From NCBI GenBank assembly GCA_031277685.1, contig JAITLV010000140.1, positions 47,294-111,293 of the forward strand: a stretch of 64,000 nt of DNA, read 5' to 3'. Below are positions 18,370 through 27,482 of this stretch, one piece after another (position 1 is the first letter of the stretch; each line of letters opens with the position of its first letter). The position numbers and the translations under genes were made by a program. Origin of the DNA: Sphingobacterium sp. GTDB lineage: Bacteria > Bacteroidota > Bacteroidia > Sphingobacteriales > Sphingobacteriaceae. Under the pieces are notes generated by a model. That model was given only the letters and a program-made list of their open reading frames with translations. It was not told where the DNA came from and made no database searches.

Positions 18370-18388
18370 ACTAATTCAAATATCAATA

Positions 18389-18793
18389 TTATTCCGAATC
18401 CGCCAAATACTCAATGTATTTCAATGCCCGATATCTACTCGGTGTGAGACCTGTTGTTGATTTCACAAATCGGGTAAACTGAGCATGAGAGTTGAAACCA
18501 TATTGGAGCGAAAGTTCCTTCATGGGGAGATCAGTTGCCCCAATTTGCACAATCAGCTCCTTGACAAGATATTCATTCAGTATTTTTCTTGGGGCTTTAT
18601 GTAAACAGTTTTGGACACTTTTGATAAGATCCTTCTCCTGAATATCAATTTGTTTCGCATAAAACGCTAATGGTTTTTGTTCCCTAAAATGGCGTTCCAC
18701 CAATGTTATAAATTGACTAGCTATTTGATTTTGACTATAATTTGGAGTAGGATCTTGTTGATTTCCTAAATAAATATTATGAAGTGATTTCAT
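18389..18793 (-). CDS. Short AraC-family DNA-binding protein (HTH domain only)
   Basis: A 134-residue protein consisting of a ~25-residue tail and an AraC-type double helix-turn-helix domain (IDIQEKDLIKSVQNCLHKAPRKI..., then MKELSLQYGFNSHAQFTRFVKSTTGLTPSRYR). The usual N-terminal ligand-binding cupin is missing, and the upstream region has no frame for one, so it is either a natural stand-alone regulator or a truncated copy. It faces the desaturase gene, sharing its terminator; whether it controls that gene is unknown. Confidence 0.85.
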   Translation of the reverse strand: MKSLHNIYLGNQQDPTPNYSQNQIASQFITLVERHFREQKPLAFYAKQIDIQEKDLIKSVQNCLHKAPRKILNEYLVKELIVQIGATDLPMKELSLQYGFNSHAQFTRFVKSTTGLTPSRYRALKYIEYLADSE

Positions 18794-19036
18794 CGTATTA
18801 AAGCATGATTGTTTGCTGTCTGCTATTAAGCAATTACAGCAGTTTGTTTAACCATATTCGTTCATAAGTGATTGTTTCTTTTCAACTTTTCTACCCAGAA
18901 AGTATATGAAGAAATCTCAACTTATTACCTACATCAAAGTTAACGGCAATAACATGTAATTAATCAGGACAAAACAGCGCATTATCAGGATTATTTTCAC
19001 AAAATATAGGACAATACGTGATTTTGGTCAATAAAA
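18794..19036. other. Noncoding gap without recognised features
   Basis: AT-rich stretch upstream of the AraC gene that must contain its promoter. No -7 box match or hairpin stands out. Confidence 0.4.
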
Positions 19037-19073
19037 AAAGGAAATCTAATCTCTTAACAATTAGCTTTCCTTT
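19037..19073 (-). terminator. Second hairpin downstream of the GH116 operon
   Basis: AAAGGAAATCTAAT (19037-19050) pairs with ATTAGCTTTCCTTT (19060-19073) with one mismatch, and on the minus strand is followed by seven T residues. It is in tandem with the closer terminator at 19141-19172. Confidence 0.65.
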
Positions 19074-19140
19074 GGTAATTTTTTCCGAAAAGAAGGTAAA
19101 AGCTTTCTTTTCAATTCCAGTTTAACATTAACAAAAATAT

Positions 19141-19172
19141 CCCCTTGTCAGTTCATATAAACGGACAAGGGG
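19141..19172 (-). terminator. Terminator of the sigma-controlled GH116 locus
   Basis: CCCCTTGTC (19141-19149) pairs with GACAAGGGG (19164-19172); on the minus strand it is followed by ATATTTTTGTT. It lies 10 bases after the last gene of the operon. Confidence 0.75.
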
Positions 19173-19182
19173 AAGTGTCATA

Positions 19183-19764
19183 TTATTTGTAATGTCCCAT
19201 CCGATCGCGCAATATTTTTTCTCGATCGGCATCCCAATATTTACAATCCAATTCAATAAAAACCGAACTGTAAGGCAACAAAGATTCTGTTTTCAATACA
19301 ATCACATCAAACAGCTGTGCAGCCTTATCCATTTTTCCAAAAACCTCATCATGCAGTAACGGACTCACCTTTACCTTGGCAAGTAACTTAGCAAGATTTT
19401 CTTTATAGGTTTTTAATCCGGGAGCAATACCTTCATCTAAATAATCTAGTTCCTTATCTGCATAAAAAATAGGGCGCAGGTGTGCTTGTTTGCCAAGCTG
19501 TGCCAGCACCGTGTCAAGTACTTCCTGTAATTGCTTCTCCGTATCTATAACAAGTATATTTTTGCTGGCTGGTGCAGGGTAGGCTTTATCGACCACCAGT
19601 ATCCAATTACGATGGCCTAGCAATGGAAGCTTTTGCTTCAGCTGTTCATTCCAACTAGATTCTACGGGTGGATCACCCAGATGTCGTGGCGACGAGCTGC
19701 AGCCAACAATGACGCAAAATAACAGGATCAGTAGCAAGTTATTCTTAAGTTTTCTCATGACCAT
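19183..19764 (-). CDS. RbsD/FucU-like lipoprotein (possible sugar mutarotase)
   Basis: A ~193-residue lipoprotein (lipobox VIVGC) whose mature part resembles the RbsD/FucU sugar mutarotases: LLGHRNWILVVDKAYPAP matches their N-terminal LGHGD.I.VVDA.FP.P block with its conserved His and Asp, and the end TESLLPYSSVFIELDC matches their TGE..PYaN.IL block. The Asn after the conserved Tyr is Ser here, so activity may differ. Normal RbsD/FucU are cytoplasmic and shorter (~140 residues); a lipid-anchored form is unusual. Start codons at 19764 and 19758 both overlap the stop of the glycosidase gene (ATGA at 19758), so translation is coupled. Inference: it equilibrates anomers of the sugar released by the GH116 enzyme. 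Confidence 0.72.
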   Translation of the reverse strand: MVMRKLKNNLLLILLFCVIVGCSSSPRHLGDPPVESSWNEQLKQKLPLLGHRNWILVVDKAYPAPASKNILVIDTEKQLQEVLDTVLAQLGKQAHLRPIFYADKELDYLDEGIAPGLKTYKENLAKLLAKVKVSPLLHDEVFGKMDKAAQLFDVIVLKTESLLPYSSVFIELDCKYWDADREKILRDRMGHYK

Positions 19765-22469
19765 TGTATCGTTAATGTTTCCCCTTTCTTTAGCACAACC
19801 CGTTCTTTGAATACAAGCGCTAAACGATCCCCAACACGTTTTAGTCCAGCAAGTTCTATTGGTTTATCAGCATACCGGATAGCGACCTGTTTTTTATCCA
19901 ATGATAAATCCATAACATGACCGATATGAAATTCTTGCAGTTCCAATTTCCCATAATTCACTTTTAATTGACTCCTATACTGCTTATTTGACTGCCGTTG
20001 TTGCGAATAAGTCCCCCATCCCTCTGCGGCTGTAAATGCCGCCCTGAAATCAGCCGCAGCAATCTTCGGTGCAAATCCAATCTGCCCCTTTGGTCCATGA
20101 TAGCTGAAACCACATGCGTTGATATAGGTTCCATAACTAGCCATTGCCCGCGCATAATGATCACTACATTCAATCTCGTTAAATGGATTTCTTTTGGCCG
20201 CATGATAGCGATCATGGATCACACGTGTCAGTACAAGGCTTTCATCTACCATTCCCTCGGCCATCATATGCGCTGCCACCTGGTGTTCAAAGCCACTCAT
20301 GCATTCATGGAAATAACCCAGCTGCCAAGTTGTATTATCTCCATAAGCCTTATCCTCATTTTTTGGATTGGTATTCATGACCATTCCTCCCTCACCGGCT
20401 AGAGCATAAGGTCTTCCCCCTAAATGTGTTTTAATATAAGGCCCTACATTCATTGTAAAGTTATATTTCCAGAGTGCCCTTAAGGCTGACCGTGTTTTTT
20501 CCAGGCTATTGATCCTTGGCATATCCACCTGTGCACACCAGGCTTGACCATAGACCTGATCAATATGACAGGTATTGTATGAGCCCAATTTTTGCCGTCC
20601 CTGTATCGCATCTGGACGATGGATATAATACTCGCCATTAAAAAGCTTATTGTCCATATTTTCTGTCCCTTTCCTGACGTAATCCGAGCAGATTTGTTCG
20701 AATTTCTCATCGCCAATTTCTTTGGCCATAAGTGCGGCTGCCTGTATCGCTGCCAGACACAGCCCTACAATCCAGGCAATTTCACCTTCCCATATCGCAT
20801 CCAATGTGTTTTCCATCGGCGTATCGGTCATCCCATCTTTATTTTTATCCTGATTCAGAATAAATTGAATAGCTTTTTTTAACCTTGGCCAGTTCCGTTG
20901 CAGAAATGCATTATCTTTGCTCATCTGATGATCGCGGTAAAACCGCAACACTACACCAGCCTGCCCGTCAATAGCTGGTCTTTTTTCATATTCTGCTCGA
21001 AAAATGACAGCTCCTGAATCAGCCTGAAAGCCAACCCCAAGATCTGTTACCTCGCGTAAATTCCGCTCAAGATCGGGAAAGATGCGCCCCATGGACTGCC
21101 CATACTGCCAAACATGGGTGCAGGTTCCCGCGCAGGCACCTACCCCCTCCCAGCCCCAAAACCTTCCTGAAGCAAAACGCATCGTATTTGCCGTGGCTAA
21201 AGTTCCAATGTTGATAAAAGTACGGTCTATAAACCAATAAGGTAGCGTCGTATCGTTCCAAGTCTGCTGCCATGTCTTAGTTTCACTGTCAAGCTTTTCC
21301 CGATTGGTCAAATAGTAGTTTATCACAGCTGCCGCATCTTTAAATTTAGTTCCGTACCAATAGCCCGATTGTGCATCTTTGAGGTGCTGTTTCAATTTGG
21401 GATGTGGATTGTTAAAGTGCCAGGATATAGCATAAGAAACCTGAGTTGCTGCGTTTGGCTTTATCGTACGAAACAGGTTAAAGGCACCAACCTGTAAGTC
21501 AGAAAAATCAACGGTCGAATCATTACTATTCGGTTGGATTTTCCTTGGTTCGATAGGCCAATCCATCAATTTCGTGACAGGCTGTGCATGCGAATCAATA
21601 CAGGTAAAAGCAATTGTACCCTGATCTCCAGCGTTCATGGCACTTTCAGGAGCCTGCTCACAACTAAAGTCCAATATTTTAATATCACCCTTTTCCAAAA
21701 AACGAGATACTTTATGCACTCCTTTAAAATCCTTGCGTCCCTTGAATACTCCGTTCTCCATCCATCCGGTTATCGCCACTTCAAGAGGTACATCCACTTT
21801 ACTCTGTAGTTCTAGATGCAATGTTGTCAATGGTAACGAGGAATTATCCTGATCTAGCGGGATAAATGGCGAATATGCTGTCAGGATCACATCCACGGGG
21901 AAATCAGTACTACTATACGTCACACGGCAAGTAGGATAGGATGATTCAAACACAATTTCCTCCCAGTGATTCTCACGGAGCTCTTTGATCAATTGCTGGC
22001 CTTCATATAACACCGAAATAGCAAATCCCTGCTCCATGCTGCGTAGATTATCCGCAATCGCCGGTTCAATATAAGCTGCACCATCACGTGGCCTGACTTT
22101 TACTTGCTCTTTTCCATTATTCCACCATACATTTTTCGGTTCAATTCCTTCACATTCGCCATCATAAGCTGTATTAAACAACTGCCACAGCCACAATCGG
22201 CCATCACCACCAATATAAACCGTACCCGCATGCAGACCACCTACGGGCATCCCGATATAACGCAATTCATTCTTGCTTTTCCGATAGGCCACTTTTTCAC
22301 CTCTTTCATATAGAGCAGTGAGCCAGTCCTTATTGATACCTTTTTCTGCTGGAATATTATGGACTGGTTTATCCCAAGCAAAAAGACTATGTGACCATAC
22401 GGGAAATCGGCTGGCTAATACACCTAATCCGAGCAAACTACTTTTCTTAAAGAAACTTCTTCTATCCAT
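19755..22469 (-). CDS. GH116-type glycoside hydrolase (GBA2/DUF608 family), Tat-exported
   Basis: A 904-residue enzyme of the non-lysosomal glucosylceramidase/beta-glucosidase family GH116. It begins MDRRSFFKKSSLLGLGVLA, a twin-arginine signal, so it is folded before export. The N-terminal domain has MPVGGLHAGTVYIGGDGRLWLWQLFN; the catalytic (alpha/alpha)6 domain has CTHVWQYGQSMGRIFPDLER, MENTLDAIWEGEIAWIVGLCLAA and PYIKTHLGGRPYALAGEGGMV. Members cleave beta-glucosides or beta-xylosides; I cannot fix substrate or assign the catalytic acids with certainty. ATG 22469 was chosen because it starts the Tat signal and lies 14 bases after the SusD stop; the earlier GTG is inside SusD. It is the enzyme of the locus driven by the FecR/sigma pair. 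Confidence 0.88.
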   Translation of the reverse strand: MDRRSFFKKSSLLGLGVLASRFPVWSHSLFAWDKPVHNIPAEKGINKDWLTALYERGEKVAYRKSKNELRYIGMPVGGLHAGTVYIGGDGRLWLWQLFNTAYDGECEGIEPKNVWWNNGKEQVKVRPRDGAAYIEPAIADNLRSMEQGFAISVLYEGQQLIKELRENHWEEIVFESSYPTCRVTYSSTDFPVDVILTAYSPFIPLDQDNSSLPLTTLHLELQSKVDVPLEVAITGWMENGVFKGRKDFKGVHKVSRFLEKGDIKILDFSCEQAPESAMNAGDQGTIAFTCIDSHAQPVTKLMDWPIEPRKIQPNSNDSTVDFSDLQVGAFNLFRTIKPNAATQVSYAISWHFNNPHPKLKQHLKDAQSGYWYGTKFKDAAAVINYYLTNREKLDSETKTWQQTWNDTTLPYWFIDRTFINIGTLATANTMRFASGRFWGWEGVGACAGTCTHVWQYGQSMGRIFPDLERNLREVTDLGVGFQADSGAVIFRAEYEKRPAIDGQAGVVLRFYRDHQMSKDNAFLQRNWPRLKKAIQFILNQDKNKDGMTDTPMENTLDAIWEGEIAWIVGLCLAAIQAAALMAKEIGDEKFEQICSDYVRKGTENMDNKLFNGEYYIHRPDAIQGRQKLGSYNTCHIDQVYGQAWCAQVDMPRINSLEKTRSALRALWKYNFTMNVGPYIKTHLGGRPYALAGEGGMVMNTNPKNEDKAYGDNTTWQLGYFHECMSGFEHQVAAHMMAEGMVDESLVLTRVIHDRYHAAKRNPFNEIECSDHYARAMASYGTYINACGFSYHGPKGQIGFAPKIAAADFRAAFTAAEGWGTYSQQRQSNKQYRSQLKVNYGKLELQEFHIGHVMDLSLDKKQVAIRYADKPIELAGLKRVGDRLALVFKERVVLKKGETLTIQWS

Positions 22470-22483
22470 TCGTTTATAATTTT

Positions 22484-24127
22484 TTACCACCCCGGATTTT
22501 GTGGCAGTAAGTTCTGGTTTCTATCTATTACACTCTGTGGAATTGGCCACAAGTAGTGTTTACTTTTATCAAATACTCTCTTCTGGGCAAGAAAACGGGG
22601 TTTTGTCCAATCACCAATAGCGTCTTTCTCATTACTATTGATTCCTTCAGCTGGTTTATTTAAGACGTCTTCAGCGATCTTCCAACGCAAGATATCAAAA
22701 TATCGTTTATGCTCAGCTACAAATTCATGTCTACGTTCTTCTCTAATCAATTGTCGCATGAGCGATTGATTGGCCAACTCAGGGGTAGTTATGACTGGCA
22801 AGCCAGCTCTCTTACGTACCTGATCAACAGCGGCCTTAATTTGGGTGTCGCCCGGCCTAAACTCATTCAAAGCTTCCGCAACGATCAACAACACCTCTGC
22901 ATATCGGTAAATAGGCCAATTTGCAAACCCTTCACTCGGTTTTGCATATTCAGGTTCATTAAATTTAAGATACATATAACCCGTGATTCCCCCGCCTTCA
23001 CTATTAATTTTTTCGCTTTTATTATAAGCTGGATGAGGTTGATAAGCTACATACTGACCATTAGGACGCAAAACAGGAACACCAGGTAACATGAATGTTT
23101 TTTTCAGACGGAGATCTCTTTTTTCCCAGGGATTAGCAGGATCGTAGGAAACAGATTGATGAATATCTTTACCATCTGCGCAGAGATAGGAATCAACAAG
23201 ATCCCGCGTTGGACAAAAACTTGCCCAGCCATTGCCTGTAATACCTGTACCTGATGGAGAAGCCAACACTGGTGTCATATTCGTAATCCTGTCTTCTACA
23301 TACTGACGTGCCAAAATCACCTCAGTTGTGATTCCGTTGTTGGCTTGTTTAAAGACCTCAGCATAGTCATCGACCAAGGAGTAGCCCATTTTTTGCACTT
23401 CAGCTGCTGATTCATAGGCTTGACGCCAGAGATCTACCGCCGTTGCACCTTCGTGAAACTGCTTCATACTCGCCTGATACAGATAGATATTCGCTTTCAA
23501 CATATAGGCTGCCGCCTTGTTCACTCGTCCTAGATCGGAACCAGTAAAACGTACCGGTAAATGATCAATGGCAAACTGCGCATTTTCTAACGCATAAGCC
23601 AATACTTCTTCTTTATTAGCTCTCGGCAATGCGCTTTCATCAATCGCGACAGGACTCTCCTTGATCAAGGGGATATTGCCAAAATGCTGTACCATCCGTA
23701 AATATTTCATACCAAGTATAAAACGGGCTTCCGCTTCAAAACGGTCTTTTTTGTTCTGGTCAAGACTCATGCCACGAAGGCGTTCCAAAAAATACAGGCA
23801 TTTTCGAATTTGATCATATCCCCACTCTTCAAACAGATAGCCTGTTGCTGCATTTTGATTTCCCATGCTAATATAACCCAATCCGAGTTCCCCCCATGCA
23901 TTGGTCATCGCGGAATTATCACTTTCACAATCCCGCCAAAAATCACGGGCATCTGGCAATGCCGTATAAACAGCATTCAAGCCTACCAGTGCATCATTTT
24001 CGGTCTTCCAATAGGTTGCTTCTGAGGCTTGCGAAAGCGGATCACGTTCCAGAAATTTTGTACAGGCCGATGCACTGACAAGTATACCACAGCATATGAC
24101 TGATCTAAGAATATATTTATTAAACAT
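22484..24127 (-). CDS. SusD/RagB family nutrient-binding lipoprotein
   Basis: A 547-residue outer-surface lipoprotein starting MFNKYILRSVICCGILVSAS with lipobox SASAC. SusD hallmarks: ERDPLSQASEATYWKTENDALVGLNAVYTAL after the Cys, EARFILGMKYLRMVQHFGNIPLI, YRYAEVLLIVAEALNE, EERRHEFVAEHKRYFDILRW, and the end LWPIPQSVIDRNQNLLPQNPGW. It forms a lidded complex with the SusC protein encoded 4 bases upstream. ATG 24127 is preferred to upstream codons inside susC because it begins the signal peptide. Confidence 0.95.
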   Translation of the reverse strand: MFNKYILRSVICCGILVSASACTKFLERDPLSQASEATYWKTENDALVGLNAVYTALPDARDFWRDCESDNSAMTNAWGELGLGYISMGNQNAATGYLFEEWGYDQIRKCLYFLERLRGMSLDQNKKDRFEAEARFILGMKYLRMVQHFGNIPLIKESPVAIDESALPRANKEEVLAYALENAQFAIDHLPVRFTGSDLGRVNKAAAYMLKANIYLYQASMKQFHEGATAVDLWRQAYESAAEVQKMGYSLVDDYAEVFKQANNGITTEVILARQYVEDRITNMTPVLASPSGTGITGNGWASFCPTRDLVDSYLCADGKDIHQSVSYDPANPWEKRDLRLKKTFMLPGVPVLRPNGQYVAYQPHPAYNKSEKINSEGGGITGYMYLKFNEPEYAKPSEGFANWPIYRYAEVLLIVAEALNEFRPGDTQIKAAVDQVRKRAGLPVITTPELANQSLMRQLIREERRHEFVAEHKRYFDILRWKIAEDVLNKPAEGINSNEKDAIGDWTKPRFLAQKRVFDKSKHYLWPIPQSVIDRNQNLLPQNPGW

Positions 24128-24131
24128 GATT

Positions 24132-27100
24132 TTAAAATTTAAGATTAACACCAAACGAAAATGTCCTTGACACAGGATAATAAGAGCCTTCCGGATCAAA
24201 TCCAATATAATCTGTAATCGTGGCTAGATTTTGTGCAGATACGAAAGCACGCAGTCCAGCAATTTTCAAACGAGACAATAGTGTGGCAGGAAAAGTATAG
24301 CCGATCTGTGCGTTTTGGATCTTGAGATAATTTGCTTTACGTAGCCAATAATCTGAATATTGTTGGTCATTGGAAGTATATTGTAACGAGAGTCGTGGAT
24401 AGCTGGCATTCGGATTCTCGGGCGTCCAGTTATCCAGATGCATGGGACGCGCATTTTGCGTTAAGAAAAAGGCCCAACCTTCATAACCACTGATATATCG
24501 TGCATTTTGCAATGCGCCATACATATTGACAGAAACATCCAGGTTTCTCCATCCAAGCCCCAAGTTCAAGCCATAGCGTATCACAGGTTTATCCCGCAAG
24601 ATGATACGGTCATCGCCATTAATGACTCCATCGTTATTTTGATCCTTATATTTTATATTCCCGGGAAAAACATTTACACCCTGCGATGCGCTGTTTTCGA
24701 TTTCTTCTTCGGACTGGAATAACCCTACTGCCTGATAGCCATAAGGAAGATTATAAGTATGCCCTACTTCGGTATAAGTCGCATTTCCAATCCATGGTCC
24801 CGTACCTGCTAGATCTTTTACTTTATTTTTGGAAACGGAAGCATTGGCATCCACGGACCAACGCCAGTCATTTTTGTGATCGTTATACCCTACAAGGAAT
24901 TCCATCCCCTGGCTTCGTAAACTGAGTAAATTGCTTAACGGTCCATTTTTAAGACCAAACTCACTTGGTACTGGTGGCGCATATAAGATTTTGTTTCGAT
25001 TGTTGATAAAATATTCGGCTGTAATATTGATCTTTTTAAACAACCCCACATCAATAGCCAAATTGGTCTGTTTGGATTCCTCCCAGCTAATATTAGGATT
25101 GATCGCTACACTATTCCAAGCTCCGGGTACTACCACACCATTAAATCCATACATGGCGGGGTCATAAGTCAACACTGCTGCCGTCGCGTAATACCCTACT
25201 TTTTCTGCATCTCCTAAAATGCCCCAAGAGCCTCTTAATTTTAGGGTATTCAAGAAATCCACATGAAAAAACTCCTCCTGATGAATATTCCAGCCTGCAG
25301 AAAATGAAGGGAATATCCCCCAACGATGCCCTTTTGCAAATCGAGATGATCCATCTGCCCGAACGTTAGCCTGGAACAAATATTTACCTTTATAGTCATA
25401 GTTCAAGCGAGAGAAAAAAGATTGAATGGCTACATCATTCGCATCACCAGTTGATTGCATATTGGTCTTGCTCCCGCTATTGATCACGTCAATATCTGGG
25501 AAAGGTAGATTGTCACGAAATGCCGTAAAACCCGCGGTATTAAAATATTCCTGCGAATATCCACCCAGTAATTTAAAATGATGATCCGTCCAATTTTTAG
25601 TATAAGTTCCCATAAATTGGAGCATATTTCGATAATTACTATTGGCGCCTTCAGTTAAGTTCGCCACTCGATTTTGCACGGAGGCAACATTCCCTTCTTC
25701 ATCATAGAGATTATAGCTTAACACTCGATTTTTAGTCCAGTTATCAAAAGTATAACGGGAGAAATTCCCCTTAAGTTCCAGGTCTTCTATGGGCCTGTAG
25801 GTTAATTCAAAGATCGCGAGCAGCTCCTTGGTTTTATTCTTTTTTATTCCCGATTCATACACTCCAGCAATGGGATTGGCAACCATAGATGACCCAGGGC
25901 TGAATTGGCCAAACTTGTTCTTGATCGGATAAATAGGAGCGACACGCGAGGCCTGCATTTGCCAAGTAATAATCGTATCCCCCTGAGGTGTATTAATATA
26001 AGTTTCGGTGTATTGAAGATTTGCCCTTGCAGTGATCTTATCAGAAATACGAAACGTCATATCCGGTTTAAATATAATCCGGTTGTATGTGTTCTGAGGC
26101 AAAGTTCCATCTTGATAATCATGTGATGCCGAAAACCGGTATTTCAAGCGTTCGTTATTTCCCGAAAGAGATAGGTAATTATTGTTGATGATCGTATTTT
26201 TCCGATAGAGCTCCTCAAACCATTTAACATTGGCATATTTTCCATTTTGAAGATCTTGAAGCCCCTGTTCTCCATACAAGGCCGATTTCCCATCATTTAT
26301 CAATGCACGATCCCATAGTTTCATAAAATCCTCCGATCCCACAAAATCGATATGTTGCTGCGGCGACTGAATGCCAATACTTGTATTTACTTCAATTGAA
26401 AGTTTATCAGATGTCTGGCCACTTTTTGTGGTAACCAAAATGACTCCATTAGCCGCTCTGGAACCATAGATAGAGGCAGAAGAGGCATCTTTGAGTGCTG
26501 AAATACTTTCGATATCATTTGGATTCAATGTGTTGATATTGCCTGGAACACCATCAATCAGCACCAAGGCTCCTGAGCTTCCTCCTATTGTAGATGTCCC
26601 CCGAATATTAAAAGTTGTTCCGCCACCAACTTCACCACTCCATTTACTAACGTTCAATCCAGGAATGGTGCCCGCCAGCAATTCCTGAACATTCGTTACA
26701 GGCCTAGATTTCAAAGACTTACCCACATCCACAATACCGACCGAACCCGTCAAATCTGATTTCTTTTGTGTGCCATATCCCACAACAACCACCTCTTCCA
26801 GATTTGTTATACCTGTTGTAAGTTTAATATTAAGTGGACTATCCAAACTAGCCATCACACTTGTACTCTGATACCCCAACAATGTAAATTGCAGTGTACT
26901 TCCTGCAGCAGCTTCAATAGTAAATTTTCCGTTGGTATCTGTCTGGACAGTTGTAGTTCCATTTACCACCTTTACGGTAACAGCTGATAATGGTTTACCT
27001 TCCATGTCAGTAACCATACCACGTATCAGCTGCTGTTTTTGTCTATCATCTTCGCTTTTACCATTTGTACTTTGGTAACTAATACCTCTTGAGCCCTGGT

Positions 27101-27455
27101 TCACTTTTTCTATAATATACTGTTTATCTGAAATTTTAACCATATTCAGATTAGCCTTAGCTAATATCTTCGGAAGCGTTGCCAAACGTAATGCGAGTAC
27201 GTCAACATCATCTATGGATAATTTATCTAGTTGCTTATTCGCATAAGCAAAATAAATTTTTTCCTGAGTAGTGATTATTTTCAAAATCTCAGCCACTTGC
27301 ATGGTATGTGTCGTAGTTGTTTTTCGATTTTGCTGCTCATGCATAAACGTCAGCTCGCTGCTGTGCATTCCGATCGCTAAAACCTGATTCATCGCTGAAC
27401 ATAGAGACAGCAAAAGCACGGCCCAAGCGAGCTGTCGAATCCATTTGTTTTTCAT
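24132..27455 (-). CDS. SusC/RagA family TonB-linked transporter with STN signalling domain
   Basis: A 1107-residue outer-membrane transporter. Signal peptide at 1-27, then an STN (secretin/TonB N-terminal) domain at about 50-115 (VAEILKIITTQEKIYFAYANKQL), which contacts the FecR anti-sigma protein; a CarboxypepD_reg-like domain at about 140-215 (IRGMVTDMEGKPLSAVTVKV); the SusC plug start EEVVVVGYGTQKKSDLTGSVG; and the beta-barrel ending RTFSFGVNLKF. Together with FecR (27483-28505) and the divergent sigma factor it forms a substrate-sensing import switch. The gene lies 27 bases after fecR. Confidence 0.95.
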   Translation of the reverse strand: MKNKWIRQLAWAVLLLSLCSAMNQVLAIGMHSSELTFMHEQQNRKTTTTHTMQVAEILKIITTQEKIYFAYANKQLDKLSIDDVDVLALRLATLPKILAKANLNMVKISDKQYIIEKVNQGSRGISYQSTNGKSEDDRQKQQLIRGMVTDMEGKPLSAVTVKVVNGTTTVQTDTNGKFTIEAAAGSTLQFTLLGYQSTSVMASLDSPLNIKLTTGITNLEEVVVVGYGTQKKSDLTGSVGIVDVGKSLKSRPVTNVQELLAGTIPGLNVSKWSGEVGGGTTFNIRGTSTIGGSSGALVLIDGVPGNINTLNPNDIESISALKDASSASIYGSRAANGVILVTTKSGQTSDKLSIEVNTSIGIQSPQQHIDFVGSEDFMKLWDRALINDGKSALYGEQGLQDLQNGKYANVKWFEELYRKNTIINNNYLSLSGNNERLKYRFSASHDYQDGTLPQNTYNRIIFKPDMTFRISDKITARANLQYTETYINTPQGDTIITWQMQASRVAPIYPIKNKFGQFSPGSSMVANPIAGVYESGIKKNKTKELLAIFELTYRPIEDLELKGNFSRYTFDNWTKNRVLSYNLYDEEGNVASVQNRVANLTEGANSNYRNMLQFMGTYTKNWTDHHFKLLGGYSQEYFNTAGFTAFRDNLPFPDIDVINSGSKTNMQSTGDANDVAIQSFFSRLNYDYKGKYLFQANVRADGSSRFAKGHRWGIFPSFSAGWNIHQEEFFHVDFLNTLKLRGSWGILGDAEKVGYYATAAVLTYDPAMYGFNGVVVPGAWNSVAINPNISWEESKQTNLAIDVGLFKKINITAEYFINNRNKILYAPPVPSEFGLKNGPLSNLLSLRSQGMEFLVGYNDHKNDWRWSVDANASVSKNKVKDLAGTGPWIGNATYTEVGHTYNLPYGYQAVGLFQSEEEIENSASQGVNVFPGNIKYKDQNNDGVINGDDRIILRDKPVIRYGLNLGLGWRNLDVSVNMYGALQNARYISGYEGWAFFLTQNARPMHLDNWTPENPNASYPRLSLQYTSNDQQYSDYWLRKANYLKIQNAQIGYTFPATLLSRLKIAGLRAFVSAQNLATITDYIGFDPEGSYYPVSRTFSFGVNLKF

Positions 27456-27482
27456 AATGTAAGGTTTACTATAATGTTAAAA

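Noticed and set aside
19998..20402. 134-codon ORF opposite the GH116 gene
   Set aside because: Antisense shadow of conserved glycosidase sequence.
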